A stretch of DNA of 64,000 nt from Drosophila persimilis (Eukaryota; Arthropoda; Insecta; Diptera; Drosophilidae), in assembly GCF_003286085.1 (NCBI RefSeq), contig NW_020825288.1, forward strand, positions 22,506,001-22,570,000, in the 5' to 3' direction. This document shows positions 13,501 to 25,217 of this stretch, in pieces. A program made the position numbers and the translations under genes. The notes beneath the pieces are model-generated. The model saw only the letters and a program-made list of their open reading frames with translations. It ran no database searches and had not been told where the DNA came from. Positions within the stretch are counted from its first letter, which is position 1, and each line of letters starts with the position of its first letter.

Positions 13501-16500
13501 CCAAATTAATTGTCAACAAGATGCAGCCATGCATCAGCCATGGACACTGTTCCTAGGGGGGGTCCTACTTTCATATATATATAGAGTAAACACCACCCGG
13601 AGTGTGAAGAGATGCGAGGGTGAGGATAGTGCAGGACTCGCATGTCGTGTCATTAAAATTGACAGCCACCGTTTGCAGATGGCGCTGGAGCCCAGCGCTG
13701 TTGCCATTGACGTTGGCTGATTCGTTGCTTATCAGAAAAGAGTACGGCTATGAGTCCGGAACAGATGTGTGCGTGTGTTGAACCTGTCAGGGGCTGCTGA
13801 CAGGACGTCACTCCGATTAACGGTTTGAGCTGAAAAATTGATTACTTCTTTTCATTTTTAATCAATTAAATTGACACAAAAACCACTCGAGATACATCGC
13901 GAACAAAACCCCGAAAAAACCATTCCAGTTCTCAGCAGTTCTCCCGGAGCCCTTCAATGTCTTCAAACTTTTCAGGTATCAAATTTTTCGACTCTTCAAC
14001 AATAGTAATTTGTCAAAAACACAATATACATATCAGAAAGTACTATCAGCATCTTGAAGCTAGACGTACTTTGGTCGTCTGAGCATGATACCGCCTCATC
14101 ATATATGGCGCATTTGCCTATCCCATACGGATTCGTTTTCGTATTGCACTTGTAATTACAATTCGGTAATTTACAATACATTCAGCTGTGGGGCTATTTT
14201 TATACGATTCTATTGATTTCCTAATGCAAAAATCTTGCTCCAGAATTGCTTTGTTTACCACGCTGCCATTAAATTATTGGGCTATAAAGGTATAGAAGTA
14301 TGTTTATCCCCCATTTCTGTTGCATTTCGCATAGTTCTCATCGTTATAAATGTGGCAGACAAATCTAATTAGCGTTGAGTGCGAATCGAGTGCACTTCAA
14401 AGGGATATCACCTACTGAAGTTTGCGAATATCTACAGAATAAGAAGGTTTTTACTTAACTTTACCTTTATCCGTAACAAAATGAAGATCTTTCTCGATAA
14501 CTTTTCGCATTTTTCTGTGCAAATTCCATCGACCTTTAACCTTAAAGATGAATAACAAACGCCCATATCCCACCAAATTGAAAAATAATTCCCTATACAA
14601 ATAAAAGAAAACCTAATTCGTTTTCTATTTATGGATATTGTGATTATGGCTTTCACACTCTGTTCCTCCCTTTCCCTAACTTTATTACCATTTTGAATCA
14701 TTTTTGTCTATTAACTGGTCTCAAATCACAATCACTGCCACAATCTTGCCGGCAGAATGGTTTATCCCTGTCCTGTCTCTGTATTCTTTTCCCCTAAAAC
14801 ACCAATTTCAATTCCAATTTTGTGTGCGCAAAAAGAATTTTCCACGCTTCGGATACAATAAGAACGATGACAACGACAGCGGGAAAAAAAAACAACCGCA
14901 GAGCCAAATGCGTCTTTAACTAAATGAAATGGGAATGGTAAAGGCAGGAAGGATGGCAGGGAGGCCTTCAGGCAGTCAGGCAGGAAGCTCCAGAGGGTCA
15001 TACTAGTGAGACCATAAATATCCCCTTTTCCTCTTGGTTTTTATATGTGTTTTGTTTTGTGGTGTCTGTCTGTGTTCGCTGTGTTGGCCTTCGCTGGGGA
15101 GCCGCCAAAAATGTGCAAACAATCCACGTTAACCACCCATCGAGGGCGACTAACTAACCAACATTGCGTATACGCAGCGTGTGCCATGGGGACAATGGGA
15201 TGGTTCTGTTCTGTCAATCGATGTCGTCCTGCCCAACCCTGTCACCCTGGCTCACTGCCCCTTGCCACGTGTGCCATTTCCAATTGGTCGCCTTTTTAAA
15301 AAACATTCAATTATGTGGGCAAACAATATAATAAATGAGCTCCAGGCTCCGGCTACAAATAAATGGCAAAACAATAGCCGAAAAAATAGGCTACCCAGAC
15401 CCAGCGTCTTGTGTAAATTATTTATTAAATTATCACAATCATAAGAAATTGTTCTGTTGTTCAGTTGAGTTATTTTTTAATGGTTATTAATTGCTGCCTT
15501 GGAAAATTACCTCATGTGATAAGAGCAGTTTATTACTCGATGGAAAACTTTTGTGCAGGAATTGAAAGAGGAAAATAAGTCAACTGAAGTCCCCCTTTCC
15601 GTCTTTCCAAATAGAGTAGAATCTTTCCTGTTTTATTTTTGACACACTTACAGACTATAAATCCTTTTGTTAGATAGCAATATTGTTTTTCGGCTTACAA
15701 TATAAAGCATTTATACTATACTGAATATGTTTCAATTTAAGTCACATCTGTTCCCACAGAACAGCCTTTTAGCGCCTCCCCTAAATGACAAACAATAAAC
15801 AGAATAATTTGACTTCGAAAAAAGAAGGTGACTCATTCGTTTTAGCACTTTAAACAGTAATTTCCGAAGGGAACTCCCGCCAAACACCAAGAGACTTTGG
15901 GTTTAATTTCCCTTCCAATGGCATTTCCTCTATAAAGACAAAGGCTGACAGAGAATTGACATTTATTTAAGGACCGAATAGCATAGCTTTATGCAATAGT
16001 TAATTTGATTGAGTTTTTCTCAGGGTTTCGGCTTTCCTTTCAACATTTTTATAATGTTCCCTGGTTTTACGAGTAGAGTAGAGTAGTAGCGATAAAAATC
16101 AACTTTAATTTGAATGGGACGCAATTTGATGCTTCTCATAATCTGGTTGTTGCTCCTGCTACGGCTGCTGCTCCGGTTCTGCTGCTATTGTTCTGGCCTC
16201 TGACTCTGACTACGGCGTCGAGGGGTCGTTAATTGAATACGAGTACTAAATTGCACACATGACGTAGGAGTAATGCCCGAATGCCAGGTTCTTTTGGGGA
16301 CAGCTGTTTAATTCGAGCCGAAATTTTCAGTATTATTGCACTGAAATTGCCAACAAATATTTGCCAGAGTATTTAACAGATATTCCGATGGAATTGTAAC
16401 CCCATTTGCATATAGATGTGTGAGGTATTTAATCATTATCAGAAGCACTTAGCGTTGGCCTCCCTTTGTAGGCTTAAAATATTAATAGAGCAGATTAATG

Positions 16501-19500
16501 TATCAACATTTTAAATACATAATTAAATAATTCAACTCCCATTCCCCATTCCAGAGCATTACAATACCCGAGCCGGAACCGGAACAGATTGGCGGTCATA
16601 TCAAGCTCGGCTGGATCGTGGGAGTACTCATACCATGTCTACTCAACATCTGGGGCGTGATGCTCTTCCTGCGCCTCAGTTGGGTGGTAGCCGAGTCTGG
16701 CATCTTGCAGTCATTGATTATAATTACGATCTCGGCGGTGGTCTGCATCATAACGACCCTCTCACTGTCGGCCATTAGCACCAACGGTGAGGTCAAGGGT
16801 GGTGGCGTCTACTTCATTATATCCCGCTCCCTGGGACCCGAGTTTGGGGCGTCCGTGGGCGTGGTGTTTGCATTCGCCAATGCCGTCTCGGCCTCCATGA
16901 ACACCATTGGTTTCTGTGAATCGTTGAATGTTCTATTGAGTGAGTATTTAATTGGGGAAATGTGTATCTTTATATTAATTTGAACTTTAATACCTCTTCT
17001 TTCAGAGAACAATGGCCTGAAGATCGTCGACAATGGCATCAATGATATCCGGATTGTCGGAGCTGTGACCATTTTGGTGCTCATCCTGATCTGCTGTGTG
17101 GGCATGGAATGGGAGACAAAGGCCCAGAACTTCCTGATCGTCACGATTGTCCTGGCCATTTTCAATTTCGTGATTGGTGCCGCCATCGGTCCGCAGGGCA
17201 ATGAAGACCTGATCTCCAAAGGTTTTGTGGGATTCTCCTGTGAGTTGATGGATTAATGAAAGCTTTCCTTTCTTATAGCCAATGTTCCACCTTTTAATTT
17301 AGGGTCCACCTTCAAGGATAACTTTGGGTCGGAGTATCGCTATGCGGAGGGTGTCAATCACGACTTCTTCAGCGTGTTTGCCATCTTTTTCCCCAGTGTG
17401 ACGGGTATCCAGGCAGGAGCCAACATTTGCGGAGATCTAAAGGAAGCCGGTGCGGCCATACCCAAGGGCACTTTTTGGGCGCTGCTCATCTCGATGACGT
17501 CGTATGCCCTCTTTGTGCTCTTCGCCGGCGGTGCTGCTGTGCGAGATGCCTCTGGCTTTCCCGCTGACCTGGTCAACGGCACCCTTATTTCCTCGGAGCT
17601 GCCGTGCTTGGCATCGGGCAATTGCACCTGGGGTCTCTTCAACTCCTACGAAATGATGCAGACAATGTCCGTGTGGGGTCCTCTGATCTATGCCGGATGC
17701 TTTGCGGCCACCCTCAGCACAGCGCTGACCAACCTGCTGTCTGTGCCCCGTTTGGTGCAGGCTCTGGGCATTGATGAGATCTATCCGGGATTGATCTACT
17801 TCTCCAAGCCGTACGGCAAGCATGGCGAGCCCTATCGCGGCTATGTGCTGACCTTCTTCATCTCCGCTGGCTTCCTGTGCATTGGAGAGCTCAATCTGAT
17901 TGCCCCGCTCATCTCCACCTTCTACCTGGCCTCCTACGCTCTGATCAACTTCTGCACATTCCATGCGGCCTTCGTCAAACCCCTGGGCTGGCGGCCCACC
18001 TTCAAGTACTACAACGCGTGGCTCAGTCTCTTCGGTTTTGCCATGTGCGTGGCTATCATGTTCCTCATCAATTATGTGGCAGCCATTATTACTTTTGGTA
18101 TCATCTTTGCGCTGTATCTGGTGGTGATGTACCGCAAGCCAGAGGCCAACTGGGGATCCACCACGCAGGCGCAGCAGTACAAGGCTGCCCTTATGGCCGT
18201 GCATCGGCTGCAGAATGTATCCGATCACGTTAAGAACTACCATCCCCAGGTCCTGGTGCTGTCGGGTGATCCCAAGACAAGGCCTCCCCTAGTGGACTTT
18301 GGCTATCTGCTGACCAAGAATAACTCTCTGATGTTTGTGGCCAACATCATTCCGGTGCGAGTGGGCTATAAGAATCGCCAGAATCTGGTGAAGGATGGTC
18401 AGAAGTATTTGGATGCCCGCAAGATCAAGGCTTTCTACAATGTCATAGATGGCTTTAGCCTCGAGGACGGCATCAATGCGCTGACCAAGTCCACAGGCTT
18501 TGGCAAGATGTCGCCCAACATTGTGCTGGTGGGCTACAAGCCAGATTGGAATCGCTGCCGCAAGGAGGAGGTGGAGAGCTACTTTGCCATTCTATAGTAA
18601 GTTTAGAGAGGATCCCTAATGTAGATAGTAGAAACTCATGCTAATCCTGTCTCCCTTCTTGTAGCAATGCCTTCTCGCAGCGCATGGGCGTGGCTCTGCT
18701 CCGGCTGCCCAACGGTTTGGATTTCTCGGAGCTGAGTTCGGAGGTGAATCTGCCGCCCAATGGCATGGGACATATGCACACGGCAAACGCCCAGGGCTTC
18801 ACCAACGAACTGATGCCGGCGGCCAATGCGGCCTCGGAGCTGCTGCACATCGACTCCAATCTGAATCTGGCTAGCATGGACAGTCCCAATTCCTCGTACA
18901 CAATGCCCCAGCCGGCGCCCATGCCTAATATGCAGCGCAGCTCCCGCAGCTACAAGGTGAACAACCAGGAAGATGCGGCGGTGACGTATCACACCAAGGG
19001 AGGATCGGACATTCCACAGAATCTGCTGGATGCGATGACCATTTTCACGCGCAAGCAGGCCAAGGGCACCATCGATGTCTTCTGGCTGTACGATGATGGA
19101 GGTGAGTTCTGAAGGTGCGATTTTCTTGGTGTTTTCTTTACTCAACTTTGATTTCTTCCGTGCAGGTCTCACCATTCTGCTGCCGTATATCATCTCCATG
19201 CGCTCCCACTGGCAGAACTGCAAGCTGAGGGTGTTTACCATGTGCCATGGCAAGGACGAAGAACAGGAGGAAAAGAGGTAAGACTTGCAACAGCTTCCCA
19301 AGGAACTGCCTCTAAGCATTCAATCGTCTGCAGCATGGCCAGCCTGTTGACCAAGTTCCGCATCAAGTACTCGGAGCTAATCATGCTGAAGGGCGTCTCC
19401 GAACAGCCGCGCACGGACACATTGCTGAAGCATCAGCGCCTTATCGAACCCTTCCGACGGGGAGCACGCAACGAGTTTGGCATCACGGATGAGGAGCTTC

Positions 19501-19799
19501 AGAGCATGTCGGAGAAGACCAATCGTCAGCTGCGCATCCATGAGCTGGTCGTCAAGCATTCATCAAATGCCTCACTGGTGGTCATGTCCCTGCCCATGCC
19601 CAGAAAGGTAAGTACTCCCAGGGAAGCTCCATCTTGGTTGGAGACTTGGTTTCTCATCCTCTGTATATCCTTTGCTTTGCAGGAGGCCATCTCTGCGCCG
19701 TTGTACATGTCGTGGCTGGAAATGCTCACCTCGGACATGAAATGTCCTGTGGCTCTGGCTCGTGGCAATCAGACACCAGTGCTTACGCTCTACTCATAG
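7523..19799 (+). CDS. CG31547: Na-K-2Cl type cation-chloride cotransporter (SLC12 family)
   Basis: Electroneutral uptake of Na, K and Cl across the plasma membrane. Nine coding exons fit consensus splice sites and sum to 1062 residues: 7523-7764, 10870-10963, 16555-16939, 17006-17239, 17303-18596, 18665-19101, 19166-19277, 19334-19607, 19683-19799. The start is the first ATG of the exon and gives MADRFQIS, with an RFQI motif of the RFx(V/I) type bound by SPAK/OSR1 (Frayed) kinases. TM1 reads LLNIWGVMLFLRLSW, a family signature, and FPSVTGIQAGANICGDL lies near TM6. The outer loop has glycosylation sites (NGT, NCT). The C-terminal half is the cytosolic SLC12 domain ending VLTLYS. The CG name is recalled from fly 83A; Ncc69 is the closest paralogue. 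The canonical N-terminal phosphothreonine cluster looks altered (see findings). Confidence 0.93.
7765..10869 (+). other. Intron 1 of the cotransporter gene (3.1 kb)
   Basis: Noncoding as far as I can see: AT-rich, with T-runs near 8708-8732 and TACATA microsatellite near 9738-9790. A 146-codon frame at 10423-10863 ends in a stop just before the acceptor and resembles no family. Confidence 0.6.
10964..16554 (+). other. Intron 2 of the cotransporter gene (5.6 kb)
   Basis: No exon recognised. It holds a degenerate TGGTGGCTGCTGG-type repeat near 12645-12705 and a GAGTAGAGTA repeat near 16070-16090. Large 5' introns of transporters often carry enhancers, but I see no specific site. Confidence 0.55.
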
Positions 19800-20217
19800 G
19801 CTAATCCCCGCGATGCTTCAAGTTCCGAGTACAACTTAGTATTATTAGCGTTTAGGCGTTCCCCCATGTAGTTCCATGTAGAATAGAATAGAGCTCACCA
19901 AACCGACTCTTAATACTCTACTCAAGTACTTTTTTATATGAACCGAACTCCCTAAACACTTGACGATAGTCCCTAGTGAAGTTTGTGTGAAATATTTGTG
20001 TCTGTTTCACACGACGTAGCCTTAAGCTAATTACGAATTATTCAGAGTAAAACCATAAACAATATAATTATATCATTAGCTGCATTTTGTTTCATTTAAA
20101 TAAGTTTAATTTAAAGTCAGTGAACCGCAAAGCCAACTCAGAATGGGTTATAGTATAGTTCAATCTGTAAACATGAGTGGGGTGTTACGTAATGGTTGGA
20201 TGGTAAGTGGCTGGACT

Positions 20218-23200
20218 CTAGTAATATGCACGACGTGGATTATTCTGCAAGAGAAGTGCGGAAGCTTAGTGAATTCCAAGTAGTATATATGTAGACGGAC
20301 ACTTACCAGTGGATTGGGTCGAAAGCGATAGGCCAACATCATGCGCTTCCTATATGCATCATATTCATTGTCGCAATCCTCTGGCACAGCAGCGCTGCTG
20401 ACACCAAGTCCCTGATTACCATCACGCTGCGGTGCCCTGTTCAAGAGAAGAAACCACAACTTATGTTGCGTCACATCATAAGAGTTCCCAGCCATCACCC
20501 TCACTCACTTGTTTACGGGATCTACAATACCGGCACCATCCTGGCCCAGACCTTGTCCCTCCTTCCAGCCCAGTTTCTGGAGCATTTGAAAGCCAATATT
20601 GTCTTCCTTGAGCTTGTATTCCTTGTAATCGCTAAGATCTGGCTGTCGGTTGTTCTTTTTCGCCTCGTATTGCTCCATGAACTTCTTGAGCTCCTCGGGC
20701 GGCAGGAAATCGCCAATATGATGCTTGCCCTCGCTCTGTTTGGTCAAAGCGTTTGCCCACAGCGAGGTGGCCTCCATTTCTGCATTACGCAGCTTGTGCT
20801 CCCACGTTCCCCCCTCAATATCCTCATCGGAGTCGTACTCGTATTTGAATTTTCCACCACGTGCCAGTCGATCGATTTCCTGACGCTTGCGCATCATGTC
20901 CTGGTACAACAGATTAACCTTATAGTGTTCCTCGCATTGCTTCCACTGCTCATCGGTGAGCTGGGTGGATCCATAGTTAAGGCGGGCATACTGCAGCAGA
21001 GCTGGATCTGTGCGCGTAATGGTGGATAGCATGGGTTTGTTCAGATTAGCTGCCAGATTCCTCTGGCCCTGGATTCCAGCTGGAAGTCGTATCAATTTTA
21101 GATTTAGATTTTAGATTGAGATCATCGTCTTATGTATGCTTCGATAACAACTGTAGATTGATGTTTTCCAATTAAACTATTACTCATTTATCTTTCAGAA
21201 GCTACTATACAAATATGTATATTGCGTACAAATCAACAAATTAGTTTAAAAACTCACTTGAACATGGCAGCAGTTGTTCCTTTTCGCCCCAGCGACTCTT
21301 ACGTTCGCGCTTTCGACGCTGCCGCTGGGACTCTTTTTCCTCGGGGTCATCTTGTTCTTCACCATCGACACCGGCGGCTGCCGCCTCCTCACGTTCGCGA
21401 CGCTCCTCATCGCTGAGCTCGTTGCGGCACTCGATGCGACGCTTAATGTTATCCCGATTACGATCCATCATACCACGCATATACTCATCGTCCGAATCAA
21501 AGTCCGCACTGATGGCCGACTCTGGATCGTATTTATCCGCCGCCGAGTTGCTGTTCTGCTCTTCCTGGTGTTGTTGCGGCTGCTGCTTCTGCTGCTCCTC
21601 CTTCTGCTGATGATGCTCCCTGCTCAGCTGCTGCTGCTGCTGTTGCTGCTGTTCCCGCTCCCGCTGTCGCTCAATGCGCTGCCGCTCGTAGTCAAGGATT
21701 TGGGACCGATAGCTTCGATATTGCTCGCAGTTCTTATCATAAAGAAACCTATTATCAAAATTCAAAAGAAGTGAAACATACAATGAAAAGTGCTCAATAC
21801 TAATCACGTGTACGAAAGACATTATATGGAATAACTGTTTTTGGTTTGAGGCGGCGCCCATTTGAGTAGAGGAATGCTTTCTTTCTGAGCATTCCCACGT
21901 GCCAGCTGTTCCTCCTTCCTTACAGACGATGATCGAGTACGAGGGACGAGTACGAGGGTACAGAGTGCTTTTCGACGAGTCCATGCAAAAATAGTCCCTA
22001 CAACCTAAAGTCTGTCCCGTAAGTCAAGTCGTTATGTGGCCATAAGCAACAAGTTCCGAGAAAAAAAAGATCTGTGTCTTGTTTGAAAATTGATATGAAA
22101 TATTACATAGATTATATTCTTCAGAAACATGTGGAACAGTTGAGTTTTGGCCTTGCATGAATTCTTATGGCAAATGCAATAATAAACTAAATTCTATAAA
22201 TTGAAAACTGAAAAAACTATAGAAACCAAGTGAAATGCTCTTCAAAATATGTAGCAATACAACAAGCAATTACGTTTTTAATTAATCTGTCTAGAACTTA
22301 TGACTCTTAAGCTAAATGCTTTCTTGTTCTGCCCCCCACCCGCAACTGCCCTTCAACTGCTGTCTGCTGTCTTTGGTCTGCGCGTGTTGATAATCAAATG
22401 TACAGGTCTCATTTACCACAAAGCCGGATGCAATTCGCTTCTATGCAAACGTATTTTATCTTCATAATCTTCACCATTTTCCGCGACCAGTGCGATTAGG
22501 TTTTCTAAGCACGTTGGCAATTGTATGCACGTTTCTGAAAAAACTACATAAATTGCTTTAAAATCGTGCTCAAACGATTCGTAAAATATTTTTCATGTAA
22601 TAATAAATTAAACGAAAGGGATGTTTGGATGTGGATGGCGGATGGTGGATAGGTAGGAGTTTTAAGGATGGATGGAGATGTGGCTGGTGGCTGTGGCAGA
22701 ACAGAACAGACAGCAAAAATTGCTTCAATAACGCTACACACCTTGTGGCAGTGGCCTTGGTGGTGACTCTACAACCACTGGATGTGGATGTGGAAGTTGT
22801 ATTGGCTGCGGTGGCGGTACAACTGATCCTCCAAGCTGATTCTGATTCTGATGCTGTTCCAATTCCAAGTCCAGCTCCAAAGGTGGCGGTGGAGGCGGTG
22901 GGTGTGAATTAACCGCCGCCGCGGCCACTAAATGTTCCGGCAATAGGCCAAGCTGCTCCGGCGGCTGTCCAGCGACGGTGGGTATTTGTATAGCTTCCAG
23001 GTTCATTTGAGGCTTTGGTATCGCATTTAAGTCAAAGTCCTTCGGCGGCGGAATGGCATTCAGTTGCATGCCCTCTACGGGCCCTGGTCCAAGTTGCATG
23101 TAAATTTGTCCCATATTGGTCAGGGCAATGGGCATCTGTGGGGGTGGGGGTGGCGGAGGTGGTGCAACGGCAGCCGGATGCAGTTGCATGGGCAGATGAC

Positions 23201-24077
23201 TATGGAAGAAGGCAGGCATTTGCATAGTCTGCATTTGTGGTGGTCCCTGTGGCATCAGTGTCTGATTGAATGGATTGAATGGTGGTGGCGGCGGTGCTGT
23301 CACTGCCATGCTAAAAGCTAGATGACTGCTTGCCGAGCTGGTTACAGTGATACTGCAGGGCATTGAGGTAGCAATGCCACCAGCAGAGCTGCTGATTGCA
23401 ATGGGCATTGAGTCCATTTGTGGGTTGTTGTCCTCGCCACCTGAGTTATTTTCATCATTGCTGCAAGTGGAACTCTTAGGTGAAGGGAAACTCCTAGGAA
23501 TTCATTGTGCTACTTACCTGAGCCCTGGAGTGGGTATAATCATGGGTGCCGGGGGCTTCTCATGTTTTTCGAGGATTTTTTTAAAGTTCTCCAAAAACGA
23601 GCCATCATTGCAGAATGTGTTCTGCACTTTAGGTGGCGGTAGCTCCACACTGGGCTGTGGAAGCTGCTGGCGCTTAAGGCCAAATGAGATTTTACCAGTC
23701 TTTCCGGTGAAACTGTTAAGCGTCTTGGGCGTAATCGCGTCATCAGTTTTGCCCTTTCCAGCTGGCGTCTCGCTACTCCCCGCGTCCACGCCATTTCCAT
23801 CTTCAGTTGGGGCAGGTGCCGCGATAGAGGACGGTGGAGTGTCCACCGGGAGCGGGGGCTCCTCCTCTTCTTCTTCGTCTACAACGGGGGGTGTCTTCAG
23901 AGGCGGTGGTGCTTCTGTGGTCTTGAGTTGCGCCTGCAAATTTTGTGCCGCAGCCACCGCCTTGGCCAATTGGGCTGTGCGTTGTTTCTCGAGTATTTCC
24001 TGGCGCTTCTTGGCTATTATCTCCTCCTGCTTCGACATTTGAGCAAATCGATCGACCCGGTGATTGCGTTGAGCCAT
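20218..24077 (-). CDS. CG31550: SUGP1-like splicing factor (SURP and G-patch)
   Basis: Nuclear pre-mRNA splicing factor; in humans SUGP1 acts with SF3B1 at branch-site choice through a G-patch that activates DHX15. Seven exons sum to 875 residues: 24077-23518, 23472-22742, 22534-22417, 21748-21258, 21079-20509, 20436-20307, 20244-20218. The N terminus (MAQRNHRVDRFAQMSKQEE) and the C-terminal NNPRRAYY, encoded by a 27-nt last exon, resemble human SUGP1. A SURP module spans the exon 3/4 junction (LENLIALVAENGEDYE, then HPALWFLYDKN) near residues 440-485. A poly-Gln region and an acidic/Arg-rich stretch follow. The G-patch (GFQMLQKLGWKEGQGLG) lies near residues 795-840. Exon 2 is Pro-rich low complexity. 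Tail-to-tail with the cotransporter (419 nt between stops). The CG number is from memory. Confidence 0.9.
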
Positions 24078-24132
24078 ATTTTCTGTGTTTTATTCTCTTT
24101 TCGATCGACAATTTTCAATTCTTCTTGGTGTG

Positions 24133-24143
24133 CAGTGTGACGG
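24133..24143 (-). promoter_or_regulatory. Motif 1-like site, SUGP1 promoter
   Basis: CAGTGTGACGG matches the reverse complement of YGGTCACACTR at 10 of 11 positions, about 55 nt upstream of the SUGP1 start codon. Motif 1 is the M1BP site of housekeeping promoters. Confidence 0.5.
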
Positions 24144-24213
24144 TGATTATCGAAAAAATATACGACCTTAGAGATATACCGAAATATATCGTCTCTTTTT
24201 AAAAATATACCAT

Positions 24214-24225
24214 AAATATACTGAC
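24214..24225 (-). promoter_or_regulatory. Motif 6 site upstream of SUGP1
   Basis: AAATATACTGAC is a full match to the reverse complement of KTYRGTATWTTT. Weaker copies (ATATACCGAA, AAATATACC) lie between here and 24160, making a small cluster. Confidence 0.5.
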
Positions 24226-25217
24226 AAATTCAAGATCTACTGTACATCTTACCCGCTTTTGATATTCTGTCGAATATTACTAGCCAGATAGAACTCTCAG
24301 CCATGCCCACATAATTTTATCCCATTAATGAATCAATTGTCTACTTGACTGGCTTATTTCAAATACTTGCTTTTATTGGATTTTCTTTTAAAAAAGGGTT
24401 TAGCGAAGAAGGTCAAACAAATAGAACGTAAGACAAAACTTGTTCCTATTGCTCAATTCAGATATTCCGTTGAATAATGCTGAGAAGAGTAACTGAAGAA
24501 GGGGCATACCAAGAAGCGCGTCCGCACGCCGTAGAGAATATCCATCGAATTAGTGCTATCCCACCTCCTTATCTTGGAGTGTTAGAGCATTGTATTATGA
24601 TTGAGTTATTCCTCTTTGGTCAGCTCCAAGTCAACGGGTTAAATCATGGGTCGAGAGTAGAGCGTGGTAAGGATGGCTGCGTTTAGGTTCTTCTTCTTCC
24701 GACTTTGAGCGAAAATCAGATAGCGCAGATTGACGTTTCCCCATACGGATGCATTATTTACATATATACATACATCAGTACGAACAATTTTTTTGTTTAA
24801 TTTTATTAAATTCAATTTTTCAAATTCCATGACAGCTAACAATTTTTTTGAATGGGGGCTAGATATAGATATTTTTCAAATACATTTTTGGATATATAGC
24901 AAACCTGTGTATATTTGGAATACAACATCAATTAGTCGAAAGTTTCTAGCAACACATTTATCTTTGGCAGTGTTCAAATTAATGGAACAATTCATATATG
25001 TTTTTCAAATATATCATCAAAGTTTTTAGCATGGACAAATTCGGTTAAGTCACTTTAGGAGAAACACTTTGTAAATAGTAGTACTAATTCTGAATAAATT
25101 GACCTAAATGCGCCTAAAAATACCAAAATTGTTAATAGCTCGAGTATATGTGTGTGGGGTATGAGGAATAAGTAAGTTCCGCATTATATGAGAATTTAAT
25201 TCTTCCATTCCATTTAA

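Larger units (their letters stand above)
24078..25217. other. SUGP1 promoter region and Hcs 3' flank
   Basis: No gene seen. The SUGP1 side (24120-24230) has promoter motifs. The rest is probably Hcs 3' UTR and spacer, AT-rich; TTTATT (minus-strand AATAAA) occurs at 24802-24807 and near 24372. Confidence 0.5.

Noticed and set aside
17437-18243. 268-codon minus-strand frame inside the cotransporter
   Set aside because: Antisense shadow of the long GC-rich exon 5; its sequence mirrors the conserved transporter codons.
21274-21774. Leu-rich plus-strand frame opposite SUGP1 exon 4
   Set aside because: Poly-Leu arises from reading the poly-Gln CAG repeat of SUGP1 on the other strand.
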